A DNA stretch of 48,841 bases. It comes from a virus. The position numbers were made by a program, and so were the translations under genes. Under the pieces are notes generated by a model that was not told the origin of the DNA, ran no database searches, and worked only from the letters and a program-made list of their open reading frames with translations. The stretch covers positions 1-48,841 of IMG/VR virus record IMGVR_UViG_3300005289_000005; one strand, written 5' to 3'. The first letter of the stretch is position 1; the number at the start of each line of letters is the position of its first letter. Below, in pieces: positions 26,502 to 35,118 of the stretch.

Positions 26502-28905
26502 TTGTCGGTTCCGGCATCAGCGCCAAGATCGTCATTGGCAGGGGGTCGAATTGCTTGACCCACATATTGCCGCCCGTCGACCAGTCCCATTGCGGTGTCA
26601 TGGTGATGTCGCCGGTATAAACCTGCGTCGCTTCGTTCCATGCCTCAATCGTTCTTTGGCGATATTCGACAAGATGGTCGCTGCCTCGGTCGCCGTCTCT
26701 CGGCCCGATGAAAATACCCCTCGTATTTTCCACCCGCAGCGTCAGGCCGCTGATTGACTTCATCCTGCCTTGGACTGTGCCGAGCCCCTGGACCATGCCA
26801 AGGTCAAGATCGAGCGTCTGGAGGCTCGCAACCATAGGCAGTCCGATATGGACCTTGCTTGCCGCATTCGGCAGCGTCACCATGCCCGTTCCGGCCGCCG
26901 CCGTGAGATTGCGGACGACATTGCCATCAGCCAGCGCGACGACCTGTTGCCCGGCAAGATGAGGGACGTGGAAAACGGTAGCAGGAGCGCCGTCGTAAGA
27001 AAGGCCGCTGTCGACAAAGAACGCATCTTCGATTGAGGCGAACTGACGGCTGTGCAGGCGCTCGATATAGCGCCGCTGGACGCCCTCGATTGTGCGGCGG
27101 ACGATAAAGTAAGGAACGTCCTCCTTCCCTTCGGCGATGACGGTTACGTCCTCGAATTTTGCCTCTCCGCCCGGCCCGCTCTGATGCCTGGTCCAGGCCC
27201 AAACATCATGCTCTTTCATATAGGTCAGAGTGTTGAGTGAGCCGTCATCCATGACGACCCACACCATTGAGTAAGGCGCTTGCGCATAGGCCCATGCGGC
27301 GATTTCGCGATTGATGAACAGATGCCTGGCAAGCACCGTAAGGTCGTTACCGGTGAAGGCGTCACTCGCGAACTCGTATGAGAAATCCCGAATGACGCCG
27401 CCGCGAGCCTGAGCAAAAAGAACGGTATTACCGACGACGATCGGCTGCACTCGCGCCGCGCCGCGATATCCCTGCGGCTCAATCTTGATCGATCCGGGCT
27501 TGATTACCTCGCCAGATGCCCCGCCGTTTACGATCCATTCCGCGCCGGAAGTAAGGGCCATCATGCCACGAAGGGCGAGGATGGCCCGGATCTCGTTCGC
27601 CTGTCTGGCCTTGATGCGGAAGGTGACGGCATCGCTCGCTTTCGCGGGGCTGGCGACGCCGAAATTCTCATAGCTCGCAGATTGGGACATCCAAACGCCC
27701 TGCGGCTCATTCTTGGTTGAGGCCAGCACGAGGCGTTGATCAACAAACGCAGACACGCGGGGATAATTTCCAGCGCCGACGAACGGGTTTCTCGCGGTCT
27801 GCGGGCCGTCAGCTATGTCAGCGACGATATTCTCATCCACAAACGATGTCGTAACAGCCCGGCCGATATAGCCGTATAGGCCGTTTTCTTCCTTGTAGAC
27901 CCGATACTCCGAGCCCGCGACGGCCGACCACGACAGCGTGTTCTTGTTGCCGGAATAGGCAAGATCGTTGCGCAAGGTAAAGGCCGCAGAAGGCAATCCC
28001 TCTTCGCCCGTGCTGTTCGAAACAGCGGAGACCTTGTATTTGATTTCCTTGCCGAAGATCTGCACAACAGCAACGCCCGTTGGCGCGGCCGGAGCGCCAA
28101 CGTCTCCCGTTCCCAGGAGCGTCCCGTCACCAAAGACGCCGGTTTGGCTGATCTCGATTGAGAGCCCCGATGTCTCGGCAATAAACCCGTCAGTGACGGA
28201 CGTGCCCGAATTGTAGAGCTTGTAAGAAACAGCCCCCGCCACGGCGTTCCATGTGAACCGCAGGCGGCGGCCGTCGTCGTTCTGGTATTGTGCGCGGTGG
28301 GTAACCTGTGCAGACGGCGCGCTCTCCAGCCCCGCCGCATTGACGGCCGTTACCTTGAACGTCGCCGGGTTCAGGGTGCTGCCGGACGCGAACTTGAAAT
28401 AGGCCGAACCGGTCAAGCCCGCCGGAACGGCTGTCGCGGGGGTAAATGTGAGGTTCGAGATAGTCCAGCTCGTCTCGGAAAGGCGCGATAGCTTGGCCGG
28501 AGCGTGGTTCTCATGCGTAACATAGGCGATGTCATTCTCTTGATTGAGGATGAGCCTCGCAAGCGACGCCTCCGAATACGGCGTGACCATTTCATACGGC
28601 GATGGACCGGAAAGGATGACGCCGCCATCCTTGAAAACGCGCATATAGTTGTGCCCCATTTCCAGCGCGTAGGTCTGCTCAGTGTTGAACTGGAAAGGGA
28701 GTAGGCGCGTGAACTTGGTGCTGTCCTTAACCTCTCGAACAAATTCGAAACCGGCCCGGTTCGAAACGCCGCCGTGCGGATGGATGAACAGGTTGATTGC
28801 TGTCTTGAGCCCGGAACTGAACTTCGACAGGTCGACACGAGCCCACAGCGCGGGGGAGAGTTCCCCGGCAGTGAAGGACGGCTGAAACGTGCGGAGTTCG
28901 GCCAT
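26491..28905 (-). CDS. Tail tubular protein B-like (tail nozzle)
   Basis: The protein has 804 residues. It opens FQPSFTAGELSPALWARVDL, a hallmark of podovirus stabilisation or nozzle proteins related to T7 gp12, with LEMGHNYMRVFKDGG soon after. The middle third is Val/Ser/Thr-rich and looks like fibronectin-type folds. It would form the distal tube to which the fibre attaches. It lies three bases from the tail tube A stop, matching the T7-like order. Confidence 0.9.
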   Translation of the reverse strand: MAELRTFQPSFTAGELSPALWARVDLSKFSSGLKTAINLFIHPHGGVSNRAGFEFVREVKDSTKFTRLLPFQFNTEQTYALEMGHNYMRVFKDGGVILSGPSPYEMVTPYSEASLARLILNQENDIAYVTHENHAPAKLSRLSETSWTISNLTFTPATAVPAGLTGSAYFKFASGSTLNPATFKVTAVNAAGLESAPSAQVTHRAQYQNDDGRRLRFTWNAVAGAVSYKLYNSGTSVTDGFIAETSGLSIEISQTGVFGDGTLLGTGDVGAPAAPTGVAVVQIFGKEIKYKVSAVSNSTGEEGLPSAAFTLRNDLAYSGNKNTLSWSAVAGSEYRVYKEENGLYGYIGRAVTTSFVDENIVADIADGPQTARNPFVGAGNYPRVSAFVDQRLVLASTKNEPQGVWMSQSASYENFGVASPAKASDAVTFRIKARQANEIRAILALRGMMALTSGAEWIVNGGASGEVIKPGSIKIEPQGYRGAARVQPIVVGNTVLFAQARGGVIRDFSYEFASDAFTGNDLTVLARHLFINREIAAWAYAQAPYSMVWVVMDDGSLNTLTYMKEHDVWAWTRHQSGPGGEAKFEDVTVIAEGKEDVPYFIVRRTIEGVQRRYIERLHSRQFASIEDAFFVDSGLSYDGAPATVFHVPHLAGQQVVALADGNVVRNLTAAAGTGMVTLPNAASKVHIGLPMVASLQTLDLDLGMVQGLGTVQGRMKSISGLTLRVENTRGIFIGPRDGDRGSDHLVEYRQRTIEAWNEATQVYTGDITMTPQWDWSTGGNMWVKQFDPLPMTILALMPEPTIGR

Positions 28906-28908
28906 CGG

Positions 28909-29490
28909 TCAGGCTCCCGCGTAGGCGTCAGGCGCGAAGTCGGTTTCATGGTCCGACGTTTCGCTAACCTCGTTCGCGTCAGCCGAGGCAGCCTCGCCTT
29001 GCAGTCGAATGGCGAGCTGATAGGCGTCAGCGCGCACCTTAGGATCGCGCGTCAGAGGCATCGCCAGACGCACAGCCAGGTGCCAGGACAGGGCTTCGAT
29101 GAATAGCGGAGGATAGCGCGTCGGGTCCGTCAGGCGCTTCGTGTAGCGCAGATAGGCCGGAGAGAGGTTGCAGTAGATCTTGCCGTCTTCCGCGTCATGC
29201 GGGTAGAGGACGCCGCGCCGGCCGCCCTCCGGCTCAACCCACAGGATCTTGAGACAGTCGGCCGGACGCGTATAGGCGTGGCTCCATTCCGATCGGTCGT
29301 TCGAGATTTCAGCGAGCGACTTACGCCCCCCGGCGAAGCGCCACGGATAGGACTGCAACAGCGTATCGCGGACCTGGTCATAAAACAGGTTGCAAGCTCG
29401 CGCTTCGGCTGTCGGCTCGGATAGATCGTTGATCGTATCCTTTCCGATATTGGTAAGCGCGAGCTTGCAGATGGATACGATCGAAGTCAT
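28909..29490 (-). CDS. Tail tubular protein A-like
   Basis: The protein has 193 residues. It begins with helix LALTNIGKDTINDLSEP and has the typical ACNLFYDQVRDTLLQSYPWR of the T7 gp11/P22 gp4-like adaptor family. It would ring the portal and join it to the nozzle. ATG 29490 is preferred over the TTG just before it because GAGGGC is then well placed. A strong terminator-like hairpin lies just upstream. Confidence 0.9.
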   Translation of the reverse strand: MTSIVSICKLALTNIGKDTINDLSEPTAEARACNLFYDQVRDTLLQSYPWRFAGGRKSLAEISNDRSEWSHAYTRPADCLKILWVEPEGGRRGVLYPHDAEDGKIYCNLSPAYLRYTKRLTDPTRYPPLFIEALSWHLAVRLAMPLTRDPKVRADAYQLAIRLQGEAASADANEVSETSDHETDFAPDAYAGA

Positions 29491-29501
29491 CAAGCGCCCT
29501 C

Positions 29502-29532
29502 AGAAGGAGAAAGGGGCGGCCGAAGCCGCCCC
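29502..29532 (-). terminator. Intrinsic terminator or attenuator between head and tail genes
   Basis: On the minus strand GGGGCGGC pairs perfectly with GCCGCCCC around a TTCG tetraloop (29532-29513), followed by TTTCTCCTTCT. This very stable hairpin with a T-rich tail sits in the 47-bp gap after the head genes and would lower expression of the tail genes relative to capsid. Confidence 0.6.
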
Positions 29533-29537
29533 GCTGT

Positions 29538-29963
29538 TCAGATGGCGACGGGCTTGGCGACCCAATCGGGATCAGCGCCCAAGGCTTCCGCCATACCGTT
29601 CCCCTTCGGCCCGGCATCGGCCGGCGCAGGCGCGTCGCCGAACGGTTCGGCCGCTTCCGGCTGGACGGTTTCGGCCTTGGGCCGGCCCTTGCCCTTGCCC
29701 TTGGCGACGGTGCTGGCGTCGCCGGGCAGCGAGCCGCCCAGCTTGCCGTCGCTGTCGTGATCGCCCTTGCCGGCGAACGGTTCGGCCGTGGCGGCGTCGG
29801 CCTCGACTTCGGCCATCCACTTCGGCATCGGGCCAGGCCCGTCGAAGGGGAAGGGCTTCGAGCCTTCGTCGCGGATCATGCCCTTGTAGAAGCCTCGCTC
29901 CAGGGCGACCACCATGACGGTGGCGGCGGCGGTGGCGGCGGCGGCGAGTGCAGCCTTAGCCAT
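29538..29963 (-). CDS. Hypothetical head-region protein, Ala/Pro/Gly-rich
   Basis: The protein has 141 residues. The Ala-rich N-terminus (MAKAALAAAATAAATVMVVA) is encoded by a GGTGGCGGC simple repeat. The rest is Pro/Gly/Asp-rich with KGKGKGRPK, probably disordered. It overlaps the cement gene by 8 bp. It may be a minor head or head-tail joining protein; no family recognised. Confidence 0.55.
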   Translation of the reverse strand: MAKAALAAAATAAATVMVVALERGFYKGMIRDEGSKPFPFDGPGPMPKWMAEVEADAATAEPFAGKGDHDSDGKLGGSLPGDASTVAKGKGKGRPKAETVQPEAAEPFGDAPAPADAGPKGNGMAEALGADPDWVAKPVAI

Positions 29964-30366
29964 GCGAGTTGTCCCCGCCGACGATGCCGGCCGTGATCTT
30001 GCCGGCCGAGGCCGCCGTGCCGGTCACGTCGTAGTAAAGCCGGATGTAGCGGAGCGCCTGGTTGCGCGGGATGACATCGAGCGAGGCGCGATAGCCGGCG
30101 ACGAGCGATGCGACCGGGATTGCGCCGGTCGTCGCGAGATCGACCACGCCGGAGCCGAAGCCTTCGACGGCGCATTCCTGCACCTTGATCTCCAGCGACG
30201 TGAGCGTTGCGAACGCCTCGACAACCTGAATGGCGAGCGGGATCTTGTCGCCATGGCCGATCTTGCGACTGTTCTTGATCGGTCCAAGATCGATGACGTT
30301 GGTGGAAGCCGCGTCGACCGTGATGGCCTGCGCTTCCGAGAAGAGGGACTGTCTGTCGAAAATCAT
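29956..30366 (-). CDS. Bbp16-like capsid cement protein
   Basis: The protein has 136 residues: MIFDRQSLFSEAQAITVDAA at the start, then a beta-rich body (SLEIKVQECAVEGFG; QALRYIRLYYDVTG). This fits the Bbp16 family of Bordetella phage BPP-1, whose members decorate and stabilise the capsid. It lies directly after the major capsid gene, as in BPP-1-like phages. Confidence 0.82.
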   Translation of the reverse strand: MIFDRQSLFSEAQAITVDAASTNVIDLGPIKNSRKIGHGDKIPLAIQVVEAFATLTSLEIKVQECAVEGFGSGVVDLATTGAIPVASLVAGYRASLDVIPRNQALRYIRLYYDVTGTAASAGKITAGIVGGDNSHG

Positions 30367-30403
30367 GGTGGGAGCCTTTCGATTGCTTGCCCAGGGAGTG
30401 AAG

Positions 30404-30426
30404 CCGGCCGCAGGTCATGCGGCCGG
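30404..30426 (-). terminator. Stem-loop between capsid and cement genes
   Basis: CCGGCCGC pairs perfectly with GCGGCCGG around a 7-base loop, eleven bases past the capsid stop. There is no T-run, so it more likely protects the 3' end of capsid mRNA than terminates. Confidence 0.4.
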
Positions 30427-30436
30427 TCAGCTATCG

Positions 30437-31450
30437 TCAGGCGGCCGGAACGTTGGCCTCAGTGTTCAGCAGCGCGTCGACTTCGCGGATCGGGATGTTG
30501 CGGAAGGTGAGGACTTCCTTGCCCTCGATTTCCTTCTGCGAAAGCTGGAGCGGCGAGCGGACAGCGGTGCCCTTGCCGGATGCCAGCTTGTCGAGAGCTT
30601 CGAGGACGCCGCCGTTGGCGTAGATCGCGATGCGCGAAGACTTGGCGTCGCGGCGGCGCGAGTGCAGCCGGTAGTAAGCCGTCGTCATCAGATCGTAGAT
30701 GTCCGTCGAGCCGGCCAGCATCGCGGCCACATCGATATTCGCGATGCGTGCGTTGTAGCGCCAGTCGGTGACGGCGACGCCCATGTGCCAGGTCCAGAGG
30801 CTTTCCTTCACGAAGTAGGGATTGCCAGACGCGTCGAGAACGCGCTGTTCGCCCTTGTCCTCGTGCTGAACGCCGGCCTGCGTCCCTTCCGGGTAGAGCA
30901 GCGTCGTCGCGTGATCGCCCCAGGTGACGAACCAGATCGACGTGTTGGCGTTGCCCGAGCCGCCGCCGTCGATGACCTGCCGCGATGCGTCGGTCGACGC
31001 CCGCGTGCCATAGGCGGAGTAGCGATCGGCCAGACCCCGGAACTTCTCCGGCGTCGCCCTGGTCGAATGGTAGAACAGGCCGGTCGCCATTTCCTGCGAC
31101 ATGGCTTCCAGATACGGCATGGCCGACGTAAGCCGCGCCTTCGCCTTGTCCTTCGCCAGCTTGAGCAGGCGAACGTCGATCCCCGACATCGTTTCGAGGA
31201 AGCCGGTCGTATCCTTGACCTGCTGGAGCGTCGACTTTGACTGCGGAACGCCCTGATACAGCCGGCCCCAGGCGACGGACGGCAGGCCGGTGCGGATCGA
31301 GTGCATGTGTTCCATGCCCAAGTTGCACTCGGTCGCGACGGCGTCGTCCAAGACGGGGTTATACTGGTTCAGGACTTCGATGATTTCGCCAGCGCCCGAC
31401 GCCTTGTGAGCGTCGATCAGCGAAGGGAAGGTTGCGGAAATCGTAGCCAT
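30437..31450 (-). CDS. Major capsid protein (Bbp17-like)
   Basis: The protein has 337 residues. The N-terminal arm (TFPSLIDAHKASGAGEIIEV), WGRLYQGVPQSKST and the C-terminal IPIREVDALLNTEA fit the BPP-1-type major capsid protein, an HK97-fold subunit without a cleaved delta domain. The scaffold gene lies immediately upstream and the cement gene downstream. No protease gene is present, consistent with assembly on a separate scaffold. Confidence 0.88.
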   Translation of the reverse strand: MATISATFPSLIDAHKASGAGEIIEVLNQYNPVLDDAVATECNLGMEHMHSIRTGLPSVAWGRLYQGVPQSKSTLQQVKDTTGFLETMSGIDVRLLKLAKDKAKARLTSAMPYLEAMSQEMATGLFYHSTRATPEKFRGLADRYSAYGTRASTDASRQVIDGGGSGNANTSIWFVTWGDHATTLLYPEGTQAGVQHEDKGEQRVLDASGNPYFVKESLWTWHMGVAVTDWRYNARIANIDVAAMLAGSTDIYDLMTTAYYRLHSRRRDAKSSRIAIYANGGVLEALDKLASGKGTAVRSPLQLSQKEIEGKEVLTFRNIPIREVDALLNTEANVPAA

Positions 31451-31458
31451 GTTGCTTG

Positions 31459-32283
31459 TCAGCCTTTCGGTGCGTCGTCAGGGAAAAGTCTGTGCGCAGC
31501 TTCAACGGGTCTTCCGCTTCCACCTGCACCGCCAGCGGCCGGAATATCCTCTTTGATCATCGCCCCGACCTTCGCTGCGAAACGGATAAACTCCGGATGG
31601 TTACCTCCACCACTCGCCTCCAGATATTCGCGAAGGGCCGGCGTCCCGAGCGCAGCAATGGCGCGCTTGCCGTCCCTGACCGTGCCGTCCCATTTGACGC
31701 CGCCGATCTCCGGATCTTTGCTGGCAGTCTCCGCCCATCCCTCGACGGTCTTCACCCATCCAGCCGCACGCGCTTCTTCACGCGCCGTCTGAACCTTGAT
31801 GAATTCGTCGGCGAAGCCCTGAGCTTCGCGAGGCGTCATCTTCTTCGCGGCGAACTTCGGCCCGAGCGCATCGAGCAATTCCTGATCGACCGTCACGCCT
31901 TCCGGCATCGTCAGAACATACTTGCCATCGGCCGGCACGACATCGAGCGCGTCCGGTTCGGCAGGCTTCGTCTTGTCATGCTCCGCCTTGGCAGCGGCAT
32001 TTTCTTCGTCGGTCTTGGTCGCGTCCGGCTCGAACTCTTTCCACTCGACGGCGGCGGGCTTATCCCCGGCAGGGTCGACAGGGGCGGGCTTATCGCCTTC
32101 CTTCGGCGGCTCATTCTCCGAGGCGAACAGGACGCTTTTCGGCTCGACCACAGCCGGAGTAACAACGGGCGGCGTCACGACAGGCGGCGTCACGACAGGC
32201 GGAGCGCCCGCACCCGCTCCCGATCCGCCCTCGTTATCAGCGCCGCGCGCCGGGCGGATGTATCGTTCAAGCATCCTCTGCAT
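31459..32283 (-). CDS. Capsid scaffold protein
   Basis: The protein has 274 residues, acidic and Pro/Ala-rich with PPVVT repeats near residue 30 (15-bp DNA units at about 32165-32200). A helical C-terminal half has VDQELLDALGPKFAAKKMTP and FADEFIKVQ. Composition, size and position before the capsid gene match podovirus scaffolds. ATG 32283 has GAGGGA eight bases upstream; ATG 32289 is closer to it and less likely. Confidence 0.78.
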   Translation of the reverse strand: MQRMLERYIRPARGADNEGGSGAGAGAPPVVTPPVVTPPVVTPAVVEPKSVLFASENEPPKEGDKPAPVDPAGDKPAAVEWKEFEPDATKTDEENAAAKAEHDKTKPAEPDALDVVPADGKYVLTMPEGVTVDQELLDALGPKFAAKKMTPREAQGFADEFIKVQTAREEARAAGWVKTVEGWAETASKDPEIGGVKWDGTVRDGKRAIAALGTPALREYLEASGGGNHPEFIRFAAKVGAMIKEDIPAAGGAGGSGRPVEAAHRLFPDDAPKG

Positions 32284-32608
32284 CGTCATTTCCCTCTGTG
32301 AGTTTCGATCGGGTTTCAGCTTCGGCGGCGTCCGCCTCGCGGATCATCGCCATGTCGAGAAGCAGTTGCGGGTAAAGGCGAGGCTCGATCACATTGAGCC
32401 GTTCGATCAGCCGGCGCGTCGGTGCTTGACCGCCGATCGTGTAGTTCGTGATGCTGTCATTGCCCGCGAACGGATCGCTATAGATTGACCCTTGCTCCAT
32501 CATCCAGAAGACGACGCGCCGGCCGGCCTCGGTAGTGAGGATGTCACGGAACGCCGCGTCCAAGCGCTCGCGCTCGACATCCTGTTGTGCTGTTGCAGTG
32601 TCAGTCAT
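32267..32608 (-). CDS. Bbp19-like protein
   Basis: The protein has 113 residues: AAFRDILTTEAGRRVVFWMM, then SDPFAGNDSITNYTIGGQ and a helical RRLIERLNVIEP. This is the pattern I recall for the Bbp19 family, small conserved proteins lying between portal and scaffold genes in BPP-1-like phages. Function unknown. Its start codon overlaps operator O8. Confidence 0.7.
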   Translation of the reverse strand: MTDTATAQQDVERERLDAAFRDILTTEAGRRVVFWMMEQGSIYSDPFAGNDSITNYTIGGQAPTRRLIERLNVIEPRLYPQLLLDMAMIREADAAEAETRSKLTEGNDDAEDA

Positions 32609-32622
32609 GTGATTTTCGCAAC
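32606..32622 (-). promoter_or_regulatory. Operator O8 inside the late operon
   Basis: On the minus strand the site reads GTTGCGAAAATCACATG, differing from O3 at one position. It lies in the 26-bp gap between portal and Bbp19-like genes and covers the latter's start codon. No clear promoter is adjacent, so it may act as a roadblock to silence stray late transcription. Confidence 0.65.
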
Positions 32623-32634
32623 ACTCCAGACGCG

Positions 32635-34323
32635 CTAACCGAGCCCGAGAGAGCGCAGTAGATCGCTCCCGCCAGGATTGTTCATTGCGCCAGATAGGAC
32701 AGACGCAGCCTCCGCACCGGCCTTAGCGGCCGGAGCCATTTCGGCCGCCATAGCCACACCTTCGGCTTGGGCTTGCTTTTGCGCGCGCCCTTCTCTGATT
32801 TTCGCAACCTCATCATCGGGAACGATGATCGACGGGTTGACGCCGAGCATGTCAAAATAGACATCGACGGCCTCGTCTGCGTCGATCTTATCCAGCACAT
32901 CAGGCTTGACCGCAGCCAACTGCCCAACGAAGCCCATGCCGCGCTCAATCCCGCCAGTGGCGACGGCCTTTTGAGCTTGTGCGAGCATCGAGACATATTC
33001 GATCTCCAGATCTTCATTTTCGAGTTCGGGCGGCGGCGGTGGCAGCATCCCGCGCTGGTTCATGATCTGATACGTCCGATCAATGACCGGCTCCAATTGG
33101 CCGCCGTAGATGTTCTCCAGGACCGGGCCAAGCTGGAGCAGCTTTTCCTCCTTGCGCTCAGCCAGTTCCATGACGTTGCGCGGCTGAATTCCATCCATGT
33201 TGGACAGCATCATGAACAGGTCGGCGAAGAAAGCGCGGTTGAGCCGTTCCGTCACATCGCGGATGTCAACCGACAACTCCGCCAGGCTCAAATTGACTTC
33301 CATGGCCGGACGGAAGCCCTTGCCGGTCGGATCGTCGGAATAGGTTATTGCTCCAGGCAGGAGTGAGGCCGGGTTATTCCGCATCGAAGTCGGCCCGGTC
33401 ATGGGCGGCCGGACCTTCTTGTCAATGCCTTCGAGCTTCCGAAGCTGTTCCTTCTGGAGCATGACGACATCCGAGAGCGCGATCGCTCCCGGCCCGGTCG
33501 CATAGGTGTCCTCGTCGGCAAGTTCCCAGGCCGGCGCGATGATCGGATTGCCGTCGAAGCCGCTTTCCTCCAGCAGATCGCGACCGTCCGCGATTTCCTC
33601 CCAATAGTTCGAGAGAAACGGCTTGTTTGCCTTGTCGATAAGGCTCGGATTGCGGTTCATTCGCGGCTCAACCGCGTGCCAGATGTTGAACGTCTGGTCA
33701 TAGCGCGACTGATCATAGAGGCGCTGGATAGTGCCGCTGCACTTGGCATAGCCGAACCGGCCGACGATGCGCTGCACAGACCAGCGGAACGTTCGATAGA
33801 GCGTTGTCGCGCGGCCGAATTCGTCGCGGGAGAGCCAGAAGCGGCCATGCATAAGCTGCTGCATGCGGATAACCTTGTCGTCATCCTCGACCAGGAGCGC
33901 GCACGATTGACCGAACAGCCCGGCATCGCCGTAACCGGTATGGAACGCCGGATAGAGATTGGTGCCCTGAAACACGCTGCGCATTTCGACTTCGACTTGC
34001 GACAGGTATTCCTTGACCGGCGCATAGTCGCGGAGCTTCGGGTCTTTCGTGCCCAGCCGGAACCACGGCCGGGCCGGCGACGTGACGCCGGAATGCATGC
34101 CCGACTTGAGCGTGCGGAATGCGAACGTGCCGCTGCTATCGAGGATCGCGGCGCGCGACACGGAGCTTTCGAGCCGGTTATCCATGCGCAAGCGCGTCGG
34201 CTCAATGAACTCCGCAGCCTTGCGCCAGCCGGGTTCCCAGGGCGTGCGGAAGCCTTTCAGTTCTTCCGCCCGACGCCGATGATAGGCGATCTGGCTTTCG
34301 TTGCGCGGCGCGTTGTCGGTCAT
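32635..34323 (-). CDS. Portal (head-tail connector) protein
   Basis: The protein has 562 residues, with features of T7 gp8-like connectors: SGMHSGVTSPARPWFRLGT, YGDAGLFGQSCALLVEDD, then AFFADLFMMLSN and a long C-terminal helix. It forms the dodecameric ring through which DNA passes. The start overlaps the stop of a 59-residue gene. The length is typical for the family. Confidence 0.92.
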   Translation of the reverse strand: MTDNAPRNESQIAYHRRRAEELKGFRTPWEPGWRKAAEFIEPTRLRMDNRLESSVSRAAILDSSGTFAFRTLKSGMHSGVTSPARPWFRLGTKDPKLRDYAPVKEYLSQVEVEMRSVFQGTNLYPAFHTGYGDAGLFGQSCALLVEDDDKVIRMQQLMHGRFWLSRDEFGRATTLYRTFRWSVQRIVGRFGYAKCSGTIQRLYDQSRYDQTFNIWHAVEPRMNRNPSLIDKANKPFLSNYWEEIADGRDLLEESGFDGNPIIAPAWELADEDTYATGPGAIALSDVVMLQKEQLRKLEGIDKKVRPPMTGPTSMRNNPASLLPGAITYSDDPTGKGFRPAMEVNLSLAELSVDIRDVTERLNRAFFADLFMMLSNMDGIQPRNVMELAERKEEKLLQLGPVLENIYGGQLEPVIDRTYQIMNQRGMLPPPPPELENEDLEIEYVSMLAQAQKAVATGGIERGMGFVGQLAAVKPDVLDKIDADEAVDVYFDMLGVNPSIIVPDDEVAKIREGRAQKQAQAEGVAMAAEMAPAAKAGAEAASVLSGAMNNPGGSDLLRSLGLG

Positions 34324-34499
34324 CGAAATTCGCCGATCCTGAATGCCTCGACCTCGCGATAGGTGGCGGCGGCGTCGGGCGACGCCGCCTTGACGAACGC
34401 CCGGCTCCCCCAGGTGACAACATCAGGCGCTTTCACGCGAGGCATGATGCCTTCGTGCACCGTCTTCTTGCCATCCATGTCGGTCAGCCGGAATTTCAT
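34320..34499 (-). CDS. 59-residue protein upstream of portal
   Basis: This short frame (MKFRLTDMDGKKTVHEGIMP, then RVKAPDVVTWGSRAFVKAAS) fills the gap before the portal gene. Its stop overlaps the portal ATG by four bases (ATGA), a strong sign of real translation and coupling. The N-terminus looks like a beta hairpin. No family recognised. Confidence 0.65.
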   Translation of the reverse strand: MKFRLTDMDGKKTVHEGIMPRVKAPDVVTWGSRAFVKAASPDAAATYREVEAFRIGEFR

Positions 34500-34500
34500 G

Positions 34501-34704
34501 TCAGGCCCCGAGCAGCGTCTTCTTTTCCGTCGACGCGAAATCCTTGACGCCAGAGCCAGACGTGAGGATCGAAGACGCCGAGCGCATCTTGTCTGTCATC
34601 CGCGCCGCCGCGTCGCTGCGCACCTTGCCTTCGTCGGGCTGTTTCATCTGCGCATACTCGCGAGGCATCTGCGGATCTTTGGTCTTCGGCATAGGCATGC
34701 ACAT
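34501..34704 (-). CDS. 67-residue charged protein in the packaging cluster
   Basis: The protein is basic and probably mostly disordered (PKTKDPQMPREYAQMKQPDE, then SSILTSGSGVKDFASTEKKT, ending LLGA). ATG 34704 follows the previous stop by six bases; ATG 34692 is also possible. Small adaptor-like proteins are common between TerL and portal in this phage type. Function unknown. Confidence 0.55.
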   Translation of the reverse strand: MCMPMPKTKDPQMPREYAQMKQPDEGKVRSDAAARMTDKMRSASSILTSGSGVKDFASTEKKTLLGA

Positions 34705-34710
34705 ATGAGA

Positions 34711-34980
34711 TCACCCCGCGATCATGGAAATGGCAGTGAGGACGGCGACGGCCACCGTGAGCAGCATGACTAACCATGCGATGACGACGCCGAGAATGTG
34801 GCCCGAGAAGCCCATTGGGATATCCGACAGGTAGGCGAGGCCCATGATGACGACGCACGCCACGGCGAGAAACAGCGACCCGCCTGGCACAACCAGGTTG
34901 AGCGCGAACAGCATCAGCACGATCGCACGGCCATTGTCGGCCGCGTTCTTCATCCGCATCAAATCGAGATTGCTATACAT
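34711..34980 (-). CDS. Two-helix membrane protein in the packaging cluster
   Basis: The protein has 89 residues. Two long hydrophobic segments (IVLMLFALNLVVPGGSLFLA onward, and ILGVVIAWLVMLLTVAVAVL) follow a polar N-terminus. GAGG sits eight bases before the ATG. Position between terminase and portal is unusual for a holin. It may be an extra holin, an exclusion protein, or an assembly factor at the membrane. Confidence 0.65.
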   Translation of the reverse strand: MYSNLDLMRMKNAADNGRAIVLMLFALNLVVPGGSLFLAVACVVIMGLAYLSDIPMGFSGHILGVVIAWLVMLLTVAVAVLTAISMIAG

Positions 34981-34989
34981 GGCTGGTCC

Positions 34990-35118
34990 TCACCAAAAAG
35001 GAGACGTGAACGCCACGACAAAAGCCGCCGCGAGCAACAGCGCGAACATGCCCGACCCGAAGACGGGCGAGACGTAGGCGGAGAATGCGGACAGGCGACG
35101 TTCACGCGAGCGGATCAT
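34990..35118 (-). CDS. 42-residue single-pass membrane protein
   Basis: The frame starts at ATG 35118 inside the end of the terminase gene, with GAGG six bases upstream, and ends just before the ribosome site of the next gene. The N-terminus is basic (MIRSRERRLSAFSAYV), followed by a hydrophobic helix (GSGMFALLLAAAFVVAF). The overlap and ribosome site make it a likely real gene. It pairs with the neighbouring two-helix protein. Function unknown. Confidence 0.6.
   Translation of the reverse strand: MIRSRERRLSAFSAYVSPVFGSGMFALLLAAAFVVAFTSPFW

Noticed and set aside
11976-32608. Diversity-generating retroelement, suspected because the head genes resemble Bordetella phage BPP-1
   Set aside because: No reverse transcriptase frame is present, and the fibre gene shows no template/variable repeat pair near its end.
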